DNA from: Rotaria sordida
Lineage: Eukaryota > Rotifera > Eurotatoria > Philodinida > Philodinidae
DNA length: 64,000 nt
Direction of reading: 5' to 3'
Assembly (NCBI GenBank): GCA_905250125.1
Contig: CAJNOL010000723.1
Coordinates: forward strand, 44,206 to 108,205
The notes under the pieces were generated by a model. That model was not told where the DNA came from. It saw nothing but the letters and a program-made list of their open reading frames with translations, and made no database searches. Positions 41,407 through 54,780 of this stretch are shown in pieces; positions within the stretch are counted from its first letter, which is position 1, and each line of letters begins with the position of its first letter. Made by a program: the position numbers and the translations under genes.

Positions 41407-43953
41407 ATGGCAAACGTTAGTATTTATGCAATAGCTATTATATTATGTCTTCAAACATTGATCACATGTCTTACTTCAACAATTGGTCAATATATATATG
41501 GATTTTATTTAGAAACATATCCAAATTCATCGAATAAGACATCTAATTATACAACAATAACTATATATAATTCATTCTATTTTTTCAATGAAATCAATAA
41601 TGAAACAAATAAATGTTTACAAAATGATAGTTCTCCTAATAAAGATGCTCAAGCATGGGCACAACAACACTCAGCTAATCTATTTTTTTGGACAAATTTA
41701 ATGAGTAGTTGTCCGGTAATAATTATGACTTATATTTTAGGTGTATATACACCAAAATTAGGAAAACGTTTTGTACTTATCATACCTCTATTAGGTACGA
41801 TTATTCAACTTACTATTTGGTTATTAGTTATATATTTTCATCTATCTGAAATTTGGTGGTATATAGCTGCCTTTATAGTTGGTCTATCAGGTTCCAGTGG
41901 TCTTTTTGGTATGAGTGCATCTTTCATTTGACTTTGATTCTTTACAAGAGTTATTTTTCTGAATAAGTTCTTTTTAACATAGATATATGTAAAAATGTTA
42001 GCTCTTTCAGCTGACTATTAATTAAAAACTAATTAGCAAATATCTCTCTAATCATATGAGAAAAAAATCCAAAAATCACAGTAAAATTTTCAGCAAGATC
42101 GAATTTCAACAAACGTCATTTAAAAACTTGATCTTCTAGAGATTCCGAAGAAGGCTTTGTAATGTTTGAAATTGGTTTTAAACTTCTTATTCAGTTATAA
42201 GAGCACGTTTTTTTTCTTATTCCGTCACGTTGCTAATAAAAAGTAAATCGAGTTTTTTGAAAAATCTTGACATGCTCAGAAAACAACTTTCGATAGAGAT
42301 TTCGTAGCCTCAGAAGTTGTCTACAAAATGTACTATTTAGTTTTCAAAAATGCTATTTCAATTCGAAGTTTTAAAAAACTAAAATGCAGAAAGTGAAAAC
42401 CAATATTCTTTTCTGTGTCACGTCGCTAACATTAAGTTGTTTACTGATAACTCCTCTTGAACAAATGTCTCTAGTGTTGATTTTTTCAAGATATCTCGAG
42501 TAACTTAACATACATGTAACATATAAAAACTAGCTCTAAGAAAGTTCATTATTTCGAAATACGTGTGTTCTAATTTTGCGAAGGCACATTGCTAACGAAT
42601 GATTTAGTTCATTTATAATATCAATCCTTCGTTGAGTTCAAACAATAAGTAAAATAACTTTGTATTAGATAACCTTAGAAGTCTGCCGACAGTTTTTCCT
42701 CTGTAAAATTTATTATCTAAAATGTTTCTTTTTATTTAGGTTTGACTTTAAATTTAATTATTACTGAAAATACATTAGAAAATGAACGTTCATCTCGTTT
42801 TGTACGTTTAGGTGCAATGCAAACAGCATTATCTGCAATAGCAACAGTTAGTATTGGTTATTATATAGCTTGGCGTGGCTTTATTGGTTTATATTGGAGT
42901 GGACTTTTTTTACAAATATTATCTATAATTATTGTAATGATCTATTTTAAAACGGTTGACACTAATGTTGATGAACGAATACCTTTATTATCATCAATTA
43001 ATGAACAATTTCAAGAAACTTCATCAAGTAATTGTAGTCATTTTTTAAAAGTTTGTACAGTATTTAAATTAAATCAACAATCAAAGAAAAAAACTACAAG
43101 TTTATATTTAATATTATTTTCAAATATATTTTTTGTGTTAGCAGTAGTATCATTGTCACCATTTTTATGGTTTCTTCTAAATGCACCTTTTTGTTGGACA
43201 TCAAAAAATATTGGAAATTATTCAGCATTAGGTGCTATTTCTTCTGCAATACTTAGTTTATTAGGTATGCAATTATTAACATATATTGGAACTAGTGATG
43301 CAATTATATGTGTGATAAGTAATATGTGTTTTTGTCTAACATCATTATGGAATGCATTTGCACGATATGGATGGCAATTATATGTCGGATTATTAATAAA
43401 TGCATTTTCTAGTTATCAAAGTCCATTAACAATATCAATGATGTCAAAATGGTTAGAATTTCATGAACGAAATAATGCATTTACATTTGTAACAGAAATA
43501 AATACAATTATATCGACATTTGGAAGTTCGTTTTTCAATTGGCTTTATGCACGTACAGTTGTTAATCATCGAAATCTTATATTATTTATTGCTGCTGGTC
43601 TTGGTGTTATTCCTTGTATTTTAAATATGTAAATATTTTGATTTATATATTTGACGAAAAAAAAAACAATTGTGATTATATGTTTTTTAAGATGTCTTTT
43701 TCTAATAACTCGAAAAATGTCCGACGAAGAATTACTTTCACTTTCACAAACTGATACAGAACCAGCATCATTTCATTTAGATAATAATATATTATCAGAT
43801 GCTGGTAATCCTTCTTGTTTGATTATTTCATCTCGATCATTAACTTCTTCATTACGTACATCATCCATGGAAAGATCTCGAACAAGTTCTGTTGATGACA
43901 ATCAACTGGAAGAAATGATCAATTCTTCAGTTAATGATTTAGTTAGTCTGTGA
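41407..43953 (+). CDS. SLC46-like major facilitator transporter, tandem copy 1
   Basis: Multi-pass transporter of the SLC46 type (proton-coupled folate transporter relatives). Exons 41407-41908, 42740-43628 and 43692-43953 give 1653 nt, 550 aa. The N-terminal half has TM1 (IAIILCLQTLITCLTSTIGQ), a glycosylatable loop with several NxT/S sites, AQAWAQQHSANLFFW, and the MFS loop YTPKLGKRF between TM2 and TM3, then WWYIAAFIVGLSG. The second exon continues with NLIITENTLENERSSRF. The central cytoplasmic loop contains DERIPLL (from residue 245), an acidic dileucine signal of the kind that targets lysosomes. The third exon encodes a Ser-rich cytoplasmic tail. It is the first of three tandem paralogs with identical exon phases. 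Its first intron is 831 bp, against 269 and 62 bp in the other copies. The substrate is unknown. Confidence 0.85.
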
Positions 43954-45331
43954 TAAATATTTTTTTTTTTTTTTTTGTATTTGAATTTTTATTTTTTGTA
44001 TAACAAAAATAAAAGTAATAAGATTTACGGTGCATAGAAATAGAACATTTCTAAGAATAATAATGAATATCCGAATTTTCGAATAGATTTCGGTGTTTCA
44101 TAAATGAGATATGTTGATAAAAGGAATTTTGATCGATTACAAGATTTTTGTAACCTTTCAGAATCTCTTGAGAGTATTCTTTCAATGGATATGGAAACTT
44201 TAGATCAAGCGATGGGAATATTAATAATTTTGATCTATCGAAATAAATTGATTGAGTGTTGATAGAGTATGAACCATAATGATCCGTCATTGAGTGATCG
44301 ATTTATCAGAAGTGGCACTCCAATGTTCAGTGAAGATTAAGATCAATGAGTTGAAATACTAATTCAATGACATTGCAGAGTCCTACGAAAGCTAGAATAT
44401 TTGAATAGTAACTTGATAAAATCGTAAGTTTTCAGAAATTTTGTTTCCTTTGTGACAAATAAATCGAACAAGAAAAAAAACAGATGAAAGTCGCAATAAT
44501 AAATCAGACAATTTAATTTTTTGTAATACAAATTGAATGAAAATAACTCAAATGAATCTAAGTGCCAGTAGAAAAATCTTTTCTATTCAAATTTTAGAAC
44601 ATTATTCTCATACTCTGTTCAATAATTCTCTAGAGATCATAAGATTTTCATTTCAAGAAGATTTGCTGAAAATCAACAGAATTCTACATAATTTGACCGA
44701 ATAGTTACACAATTTCCTTTTATCCAACATTGACATATGAGAAGATAATCATCTAAATCCTGTCTTGCACTATACATTTGAAGCACATGTCAAACTCAAA
44801 ATTACATTGAAATGAAACACTATTTCCATGCAGTTGTTCTTATGTCTTTGAAAAGGACGATTGATTTATTAGCTAGCACAAGTCAGTCAGTGAGTTCGAA
44901 TCTTAAAATCTGATTTCATCATGGAAATTGTTTATCTTTGTGTTGCTAAATGTTTGATACATTGTAAAGAATTAGTTTGTTTAACATTTGATTGTAAGAA
45001 AAAATAAAATTTTGAGTCAAAATGATACTGAAAATATTGATAAAAAAAAAAGAATTTCTTTTTCTTGAATTTTGTATGATACACGCGACTAGAAACATAA
45101 AAGTACATTCTTTTACTTTTCTTCTCACGGTTTCGCTTGTACACTACTTTTGTTTGCATAGTCCTCCTTGCCCTTTTTTCTTTTCTTTCTTTAAGAAAAG
45201 CGAAAAAAAAAATAGAGAACGCAAAATAACTTGACGATGAGTAATACAAGAGGTAAATGCAAATTAAAAAAATGAAGCCCGTTGTTTTTTTATTTTTACT
45301 ACAAGGAATACACACCCATCGATTTTATATA
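43954..45331. other. Intergenic between transporter copies 1 and 2
   Basis: 1.4 kb with no gene. Open frames here are composed of homopolymer translation (Phe/Lys/Tyr runs at 44932-45315). It should carry the promoter of copy 2. Confidence 0.5.
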
Positions 45332-47328
45332 ATGAACAATATTAGTAATTATGCTATAGCTATTATTCTGTGTCTTCAAACAGCTTGTAATTGTGTTATT
45401 TTAACTGTTGGACAATATATTTATGCATATTATTTACAAATATATCCATCATCATCAAATACAACTCAAAACCTTGCTAAAATTTTAATTCCTTCTTTTC
45501 ATCATATGAAAAGTGTTAGTACTGTCTTGAAACAATGTTTAGATAATACAACTGATAATTCTTCAAATAGTAGTGCTCAAATATGGGCACAAGAACAATC
45601 AGCTGATTTATTTTTTCGAATTAATTTATGGAATAGTTGTCCAATGATTATAATGACTTATATACTTGGATTATATACTCCAAAATTAGGTAGACAATTT
45701 GTTCTTATACTTCCTATGTTAGGTACTGCTGGTCAATTACTTATCTGGTTAGCAATTATTCATTTACATCTAGCTGATTATTGGTGGTATATAGCTAGTT
45801 TTATTGTTGGTCTATCTGGTTCAACTTATGTTTTCAGTAAGAGAAATATTTTTATTTTTATATTTTTTTTGTACAGAATGGCTCAAAAGTAACACTACCG
45901 AAAAACAATTGAATATCTAACTAGAGAGAAATTCTTGTAAGTATAATGAATCTTTTGATTACAACGTGTCGTTCATTTATAGATCTTCATTATTAGTAAA
46001 AAGAAATCAGCTTATTTGCTCGAGTTGCAATAGAGATATTCAAGCGTTTCTCGATGGTGTGCTATCCTGTGTTTTTATACATTTTATATTTTTCTATTTT
46101 TGTAGATTTTGTATTAAATTTAATCATTACAGATAATACAAAAGAAGATAATCGATCGTCTCGTTTTGTTTTATTTGAAGCATTAATAACAACTGTATCT
46201 GCTATAGTCACATTTGCTATTGGTTATTATATTAATTGGCGTGGTTTTACGGATCTTTATTGGATTTCATTAGGATTAGAAATTGTTTCGATTGTAATTG
46301 TTATTTTCTTTTTTAAAAGTTCTTCACATATAATCGATGAAAGAACTTGTCTTTTATCATCATCAATTCAAAATAATAATAATAATAATAATGATATTCA
46401 AATTACAGAATCACGTTCTTTAAGAACAAAATGTAAAGATTTTTTCATTATTTTACAAATATTTAGTTTTAAAAATCGTTCATATAGAAAATCAATTAGT
46501 CTTCTATTAATTTTATTCGCTTATATTTTTTATCTATTAGCATATTCAACATATGTATCATTTCTTTGGTATTTACTTGATAGTCCATTTTGTTGGTCAT
46601 CAGAAAATGTTGGAAATTATATGGCATTATCTTCAATATGTTGTGCTATTTTTAGTTTACTCGGAATGAAATTTTTTACGTATATGGGTGTTAATGATAC
46701 AATAATTTGTATGTTTAGTCATTTATGTTTTACTACATCATCTCTTTGGATTGCATTTGCTAAACATAATTGGCAATTATATGCTGGATTATTAATAAGT
46801 CCTTATGGTGATTATCAAAATCCTTTAACAATATCGATGATATCAAAATTATTAGAAGTTCATGAACGAAATCATGCATTTACATTTGTAGCTGAAATAA
46901 CTACAATAATAACAACTTTTGGAGATTCAATTTTTAATTGGATTTATGCACAAACAGTAGTTAATTTTCGAAATTTTACTTTATTAATGGCTGCTGGATT
47001 TAGTATTATTGCGTTTATTTTAAATATGTAAGAAATTGATTAAAATTTAATGAACAATATTATTTTTTTTCTTTTTATTAGATGTCTATTTTGTGTAACA
47101 CGACGAATGTCGAATGAAGATCAAGTTTCAATTTCTGAATCGGAACCATGTCTTTTACCAAATAATAATAATAATAATAATATAGCACATTCAAATGATA
47201 TTATTTGTTCATCAGTACTATATTCAACATTTCTTCCAAAGACACTAAATAAAAATAGATCTCGAGTAAACTTAGAATCATCAACAGACAACAAGATGAT
47301 AACAACAGACGATCATTTAATTCTTTGA
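45332..47328 (+). CDS. SLC46-like major facilitator transporter, tandem copy 2
   Basis: Exons 45332-45836, 46106-47027 and 47082-47328 give 1674 nt, 557 aa. It is colinear with the copy upstream: ISNYAIAIILCLQTACNCVI, AQIWAQEQSADLFFR, YTPKLGRQF, WWYIASFIVGLSG, NLIITDNTKEDNRSSRF. The start is placed at MNNISNY because it matches the N-termini of the two sister copies; upstream in-frame residues are encoded by A/T-runs. The central loop keeps the acidic dileucine DERTCLL (from residue 246), followed by runs of Asn from AAT repeats, and there is a second Asn run in the tail. Introns are 269 and 54 bp. Confidence 0.85.
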
Positions 47329-47810
47329 TATTTTGATTTTATTATATTGTTGTTTGATTAAATAAAAATATACAAAAAAAAAAAAACTAAAAGTAAAATA
47401 AGCATGAGCAATGTATACAACATAAGTAAGATCTAATTACGAGTAAAGCTCAAATTCCTGAGTTTTGTAAGTAGTAAAAATTGGAACATTTGTTTTTCCT
47501 AGTTATAGTTCAGTGCTAATAGTTGAATTGAAAAAATAGAACAAAAAAGAAGATTCTTCTAATGTAAAACATTAATTAAAATAACTTGTACGATATCTTT
47601 TTTTATTATTTTCCATTTGTTTTGAAAGTATGATTTACATGTGCAGCAAGGTTTATCGGTCTTCATGCATCGTTGATTCTGAGTAAAAGAAAGAAGATGT
47701 GAATAGAAGAGTAAAAAACGTATGATTTGTAGAATCGGTTGATTGCATAAAGTATCGTCACTTTCTTTTTTTTTTTTTTTTGTTTGGTTTCAGAAATATC
47801 ATTTAGTCTA

Positions 47811-49555
47811 ATGACGAATGTCAGCAATTATACCATCGCAATTGTTCTTAGTCTTCAAACTCTTTGTACTTGCATTATTTTTACACTTGGACAATATATC
47901 TATAAATTCTATTTAGAAACATATCCATTGTTATCATATGAAATTCAAACTTCAACGATTGTTACTCTTCCATCTTATCTTAATAAAATAAATAATAATT
48001 TTTCAGACAAATGTACAAAGAATAATATTGCTGTGAATCATAATGCTCAAGCATGGGCACAACAACGATCTGCTAATCTATTCTTTTGGATTAATGTATC
48101 GAGTTGTTTTCCTATTATTATAATGACTTATATTCTTGGTTTATATACTCCAAAATTAGGTAGAAGATTTGTTCTTATATTACCTATGATAGGTACTACT
48201 TGTCAATTAGCTATTTGGTTAGCAATTATTTATTTACATCTATCAGAATATTGGTGGTATATAGCTGCATTTATCGTTGGTTTATCAGGTTCTGAAAATA
48301 TTCGAGGTATAAATTTTGAACAGAAATTTCTTCATAATATTTTTTTTTCTTCTGTTTTGTTTATTTAGGTTTTGTTCTCAATTTATATATCACAGAAAAT
48401 ACTGTTGAAAATGAACGTTCATCTCATTTTGTTCTTTTTGGTGCAATATCAATGATAGTTTCAGCAATAGGAACATTTGTTATTGGTTATTATATAGCAT
48501 GGAAAGGTTTTATTGATTTATATTGGACTGCATTAATATTACAATTACTTTCAATTTTTATTGTTGTATTCTTTTTTAAATCTGATAAACATTATTATCA
48601 AACTCTATCAATGTCTAATGATCTAAATTCATTTTTAAATCCAACTAATATACAAATTTCTCGTACATATTGTAGTTTTTATTTTGATGTTTGTAAAGTT
48701 TTGGAATTTAAAAATCGTTCACGTAAAAAATCAATTAGTCTTTTATTAATACTTTTAGCTTATGCATCATATACATTTATTTGTACATCATTTATTATAC
48801 TCCTTTTATATCTTCTTAATATTCCATTTTGTTGGACATCGCAACATATTGGAAATTATTCAGCAATAACATTAATTTCACTTGGTATTCTTAGTGTATT
48901 AGGAATGAAAATTTTAACAAACATAGGTGCTTGTGATATAATTATATGTATAATAAGTCATATATTCTTTTGTATTGCATTATTTTGGCTTGCATTTACA
49001 CAATATGATTGGCAAATGTATGTTGGATTAATAGTTAGTTCATTTTCTGGTTATCAAAATTTATTAACATTACCAATGATATCGAAATTGTTACAACCAT
49101 ATGAAAGAACAAATGCATTTACATTAGTAACAGAAATAAATACGATTATGAAAGTTATTGGTTATTGTTTTTTTAATTGGATTTATGCTCGAACTGTAAT
49201 TAATTATAAAAATTTTACATTTTTACTAGCAGCTTTTTTGAGTATAATTCCACTTTTCTTCAATATGTAAGTATATTTTTGAAAAAAATACTTTATTAAA
49301 TTTTGCCTTTTTTTGTTTTTTTTTAGATGTTTATGGTTTGTCTCACAATGGATGCCTAATGAAGATAATGATCAATGTGAAGAAGTCGATTTGGTATCGA
49401 CGAAAGTTCCAGTATCTACCAATTGGCCACCACAAATTGGAGATGCTAATTCACTTTTAATTCCACAACAATTATCGAAACTATCGCGTTCGAATTCATT
49501 ATCATCAATTGATTACGAAACTAAAAAACATCACGATGCTGATACTCTTTATTAG
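47811..49555 (+). CDS. SLC46-like major facilitator transporter, tandem copy 3
   Basis: Exons 47811-48306, 48369-49266 and 49327-49555 give 1623 nt, 540 aa. Same architecture as the two upstream copies: NVSNYTIAIVLSLQTLCTCI, AQAWAQQRSANLFFW, YTPKLGRRF, WWYIAAFIVGLSG, NLYITENTVENERSSHF. The central cytoplasmic loop differs: the acidic dileucine present in both other copies is absent and replaced by a Ser/Tyr/Asn-rich segment (SDKHYYQTLSMSNDLNSFL). The tail is also unlike the others. All introns are short (62 and 60 bp). The gene starts only 482 bp after copy 2 and has a TTTCAG acceptor 17 bases before the ATG. Confidence 0.85.
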
Positions 49556-52500
49556 ACACGTTCAGAATGAAAGCCAATTTATTTGTTTGATTATACGAGT
49601 AAATAGAAAAGAATGGTTGCATCTGAATGTTTTCATTTAAACAATCATTTCAACGAGATAACAATTTTTGTTCGACCTGTATATCAAACTTTCAATCGTA
49701 TATACTAACCGTCAGCTGAATTTTGAGAAATACGCCTTAGATCAATAGCACACAATTGAACATCGTTTCGTACAGGCATCTAAAGAGATATCGCTATAAA
49801 CAAAAAAGTAAAAATTTTAAACTTTGATATCTGTTTTTCGCATACCATCAGTTGAGAGGTTAAGTTGAAAATCATCATGATGAAAGTTGATATAGTTTAT
49901 TCGATCATTCCTCTTTTTGATTCATTTCGAGTATATACATATTCCTTTTACAAATACTTCCATCCGCTTGTCTCTCCTACCGATAGGTGATCAAAACACG
50001 TCACGTCTTGCACAATAAACAAGTTTACTAACAGAACATGAACAATTCCCAATAAACGAATGTAATAAAAGAAACGATGAGCAGCTAGATTCAACCACTG
50101 GTGCAAACAAACGTTCGTTCAAGAACAGTGATAATTTCATCGCTATGGGTTCAAATAAATCGAGGAAGCAAGATCAAAATAAAGAAAAAAAGACATGTGA
50201 TCCAAAATCAACAAACAACAATAAGAGTAGAATCAGATAACAATCAAAACAAATACATCATTCCTCTGGAGCACCTTCAACTAGCAGTGGTGCACAATCT
50301 CCCTTGCTTTTAAAAGCATAACATTATATGTTCTAAGCAATATCAATATGGTCAATGCAAAATGCAAGGTAGTCTAACATTATCGAAATAATTTGAATCG
50401 TACCATAAAACAAGCTACAGAAAATGAATTGATCAAGTACACATCAATCGAAATACGTAAACAGCCTCCTGTTCATCTACCTCAACTCAACAACCAGTCA
50501 TTTTCGTTATTAATACCTTCAACAACGCGTCACTTCTCCCAATATTCTTCATGGAAGTCTGCTACATATGACGTGTTTGGTTAACAGCAACAACCTATAG
50601 ATTTAACAAATCAACACAAGTAGATTCACGAATACGAAAAATTGAGAATGAGAATAAATTCAACGGACAAAATTATTGCAGAATTACATCAAAACCTATC
50701 CAATATGATCGCACTACTCAAGTCATCCATGTTAGACATAAGGATGTGAGTGTGGGTTAGGAGGAGACCAACACGCACACCCAGCTATAATTGAATAATG
50801 AGAAGCAATGAGCTAATCTATCCAATTTTTTACATTATTTGTTTGTGCTCAACTCAGACACAATAGACTTCTATTCTATGGAGGAGGGAAAGAGTACTCA
50901 AGAAAATAATCAAAAGGTTAGAGAGATTCTTAAAGTAATTCATATTTAATCATTAATTATTGACTTTGCATAGGCTTTACAAATCATTTTTTACTCTTGC
51001 ATTTATTACTTTTTCTATTACAAATAAATTTAATTCATTGCCAATCAACATGCTAAACACAATAGATCTACTGTAATCTCAAATGTCAATGCTGATTACA
51101 GTTAGATTTGAATGTCTCAATGTTTTTCATTGAGATTCACAAGCAGATTTTGCCTTGAGAGTTTGATATTTTGAAATAGATCTTCTCTATTTAGTCATTT
51201 AAATATGTTATCAAATTCTGTTGCACATTGCTGTGTGGCTATGGATCTTCTCTTCACATCCACACCCTTATTACTTGAAAAAAATACATAATGCAATTTT
51301 TAACATATAGAAATAAATATTCAGCTCTTTTCTACGATCGCATTTTAATGTTTTTTTTATTTCAAAGATGAAGGATAAATACTTGTTTTTTAGTTTTGTA
51401 TTTCATAATGTACATTCTTATTAAGATATAGATAGTAAATATTGATATATTCTGTAGTTAGAAGAGAATATCTTCGTCCATTTGCCTAATATCACAAACA
51501 GTTACAAAAAATTTTTATAGAGGATAGCACATTGATATTATATACTGATTCATCTAACGGCAATTAGTTCTAATCAATATTTTGTTTCTAAACGGATCTT
51601 AACATGTGCATATTTATGTGAAGTTTCTCTGACATCTTGACGATGTTCAATTTTCTGTTGAATAAAATAAAAGTTTTGACTTACTTTGAATATTTTTGTG
51701 TATATCCAATCGACTTCCGAAAAAAATCGCTGGAGATTTAATTCAAATTTGATTTCATTTGTAATGATCTCTTTTGTCATGAATCTTTCTGATTCTTCTG
51801 TAGCTGATAGAATGCATTTAATAAAATTTCACATAAACTCCCCTGAATTTAAGCTGCATTACTTTCATTTTGATTTTTATATTCATATCAGACTGTCTTA
51901 AAAGATTGGTTTTTCTGAAAAGAATTAGGTAAAAAATAAATCAATTTTTATTCCAAATATTCCTTTAAGAATGTTAATATTTTTGAAGTCCAAATTCAAA
52001 TGAACAAGTTGAATGCTTTTCTTTTTCTTCTTGTTTATTGAAAAATATGATAAAGTATCGAATCGTCTAAAATATCTATTAAAATTGAAAAATGGATTAA
52101 ACTAAAAATTATCAATTTTTGTATCATGTTATAGAAAAAATTTTCTCATGTTATGATAATGTAAATTTTATTGATTTCAATATAGAGTAAATACAAAAGT
52201 CTATTTTAGAATCGTTGTGTTCTGTTAATTATCAGTAATCGAATCATTGAAGGGAGATGCAATGATATGCTTTGTTACTAGTCACTGTCTGTTTTTGAAC
52301 GATTCCAACTACATCAAATTATACTGAAATGAATTCCATTGAACAAGTATTTTTTGTTTTTTTTGCTACTTTGCCAACATTCTTTGTCTACTCTGCCCGT
52401 GAATGTTTCACTGTTGCCATGTGCAGTCGTTCTCAAAGGAGTGCGTAGTTGAAAATAGTTTTAAAAACGATAAAGAAAATGAGACAAAGTAGACAGAAAC

Positions 52501-53324
52501 GGAATAGAAAGAGTTGTCATGCTGCAAAAGTAAGAAACGAGTCCCTGAAAAAGAACAAGCAAACAGTGGAAGATGCAAAAAATTCTAATTAATAATAACA
52601 CAGTATTGAATTTACGCAGAATATTCTGGCTTCAATGACTTTACTGTGGTGAGCAAATTATTCGAAAAGTGAAAGAAACTGTTTTGGGTGTTATATACTT
52701 AGTGCCAAGATGCTGCGAGTATTCGGAAACGATTGATACTGATATGATATTGATAACCATGATCAATTTAACTTAAACCGATCGATTCGTCAATGTATAT
52801 CAGTTAGCAGTCGCGTTCATTCATTATTTAGCAGCTGCCTCATATTTGTTTGAACTTTTTATTCAACTCGATTCTATGTTGTTGTCTGTATTGAACATGA
52901 TTTGTCTATTTCCTTTTTTTCTTCCATTATATTCGTCAATTCCAGTTATTAAAGAAATAAGAAAACAGGGTGTGAGAGTGGGGTGAAGAGTGATCTTCTT
53001 TTAAGTAACGGCGACGCTCACTCTCACCTTACTTGGAGAAGAAAAGGTATAGCTTATTGACAAATAAAAGAGTAAAACTGAGAAAAGCTACGTAGTCATA
53101 AATGTTGAGCTGGCTTATCTTGGAGAATACAAGCCTTTTTGTTTATACAAATTCATTTTACTCATACCTCGTCTAAGAAAGCTTCTTCCCGAGGAGATGA
53201 TTCATGTCCCTTGACGAGAATAATCCTTTCCTTTTGCAAGCGTTCAAAACAAAGTGCATGCGATTCTCATGTCAAAAGGACAGGCTTTAGAAGAACTACA
53301 ATTTCTTTGTTTCTAATTATTTAG
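49556..53324. other. Intergenic region, 3.8 kb, with repeats and a coding-like patch
   Basis: Contains a less AT-biased stretch at about 50080-50735 with open frames of 60-70 codons rich in Gln, Asn, Lys and Ser, perhaps a decayed element of unknown family, and GT-rich hairpins at about 50740-50790 and 52968-53032. No intact gene was recognised. The open frame at 53139-53324 directly before the broken ADP-ribosyltransferase gene has no known similarity. Confidence 0.45.
52968..53032. repeat. GT-rich hairpin
   Basis: GGTGTGAGAGTGGGGTGAAG is followed after a loop of about 25 bases by CGCTCACTCTCACCTTAC, an approximate reverse complement. Same style as the hairpins near 15970, 50742 and 54838. 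Confidence 0.5.
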
Positions 53325-54780
53325 ATGGCCATGGTTAGTCTACGTTCTGTTAATTCTTTTATCAATGGCAATGACGATAATCTTGAAATTTTCAGTCTAA
53401 TCTGGCTTGATACAAATGTTCACATCGAAGAAAATCAAGAAACACAACAAAGGATGCGTTCGATCATCAATCATCTCAAAACATTTCACGATGCAGAAGA
53501 ATGTAAACAATATATACAGCAAAGACCGAAACATGATCGATTAGTGCTCATTGTTAGCAATCAATTCGCTCGACAAGTAGTACCTTCCATTCATAAACTT
53601 CGACAAGTGTCAGCAATCTATGTTAGATTCACAGACAAGACGAGCGATGCACAGTGGGCACACGAGTTCGTCAAGGTAGGATTGCTCTGACTAGTTTCAG
53701 CCTCGTTATTCTACCAGTTTAGGTGAAGTTCATTGTTACGGAACCGGAAGAACTGGTTTCTCAAATTAAAGTAGATCATAAGAATCAGATGAAGATGCAA
53801 GAACCATTGTCAATCAACATGTTTACTACAAGCAGCGATGCAGGGAAGTCTACAACAGGAATCAATGGTCAATTCGCTTTTTCTCAATCACTTATCGATT
53901 GTCTTCTTTGATTGAAACTCAATGGGATGGACAGAAAAGAACTCATTTCTTGTTGTGAGAATGAATACAAAGGTAATCATGTTGAACTCGACAATCTGTG
54001 TGAATTTGAAAATGGTTACACATCCGACAAAGCTTTGTGGTGGTACTCTCGTGAGTTATTCTTCTACAAAACTCTGAATGCGACTCTACGCAAGCAAAAT
54101 ATTCATATGATTTTCTTGTATCGTTCCTTTATTGCCGACATATATCGTCAGTTACAGCATTATCAATGTCAGCGCCCTGTTCAAGTTTATCGAAGTCAGC
54201 TGATGTCCATTGATGAGCTAGATTATCTCAAACAAAGCATTGGCTAGTTCGTTTCGGTAAATTCATTTCTTTCCACCAGTAAGCGACGTCTAATAGCTGA
54301 TTTCTATATGGGTAATAAGACCCAACAGATCGATTTACAACGAGTTCTATTCGTGATTGATGCTAATCCGAAGGTGGTCTCGACGAAACCATTCGCTGAC
54401 ATCAGTACCATTAGTCATTTTGCTGATGAATCCGAGATACTCTTAATGCTTGGTTCCATTTTCCATCTAAACTCTATTGATCAAGATGGCGATAAAGTGT
54501 AGATAATAGGAATGTCCTTGTATGGCGATGACGAACGCAATTTAAAATATGGACAAACTTGATCTGGCTGAATAGTACTACATTCGTTTGCTATAAGAAC
54601 TTTCGCCGAATAATTCTTCACTTCGCAGTTTGTATGCCGATCTCAGTCTGATTGCTTCACAGCAAGGTGGCTACGACAAGAGTGTGCAGTGGCGCAAAAA
54701 ATCACTGAAACTCAGAGAGCAAACTACAGAATTTGATAGTATCCAAAAAGGTGAGACCATCAGAGTTATTTGTAGATTTC
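53325..54780 (+). pseudogene. Broken ADP-ribosyltransferase/TPR family gene (fossil)
   Basis: Remnant of the bdelloid-type family that joins an N-terminal region, a mono-ADP-ribosyltransferase domain of the arginine-specific R-S-E type and C-terminal TPR (kinesin light chain-like) repeats. Recognisable parts in order: the N-terminal block with NLEIFSLIWLDTNVHIEE; SINMFTTSSDAGKSTTG; the ART core around KALWWYSRELFFYKTLNA, VYRSQLMS and FADESEILLMLGSIF; and the beginning of a TPR region. One ordinary-looking intron is present. The reading frame is interrupted several times (about four or more), so no intact product is expected. Protein-level similarity to the family is still high, which suggests a fairly young loss. 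Confidence 0.75.

Noticed and set aside
44860-44930. tRNA-like GTTCGAATC box
   Set aside because: No matching A box or cloverleaf arms could be drawn around it.
44932-45315. Minus-strand 127-codon frame before transporter copy 2
   Set aside because: Dominated by Phe/Lys/Tyr runs from homopolymers and overlapping the start of a well-supported gene.
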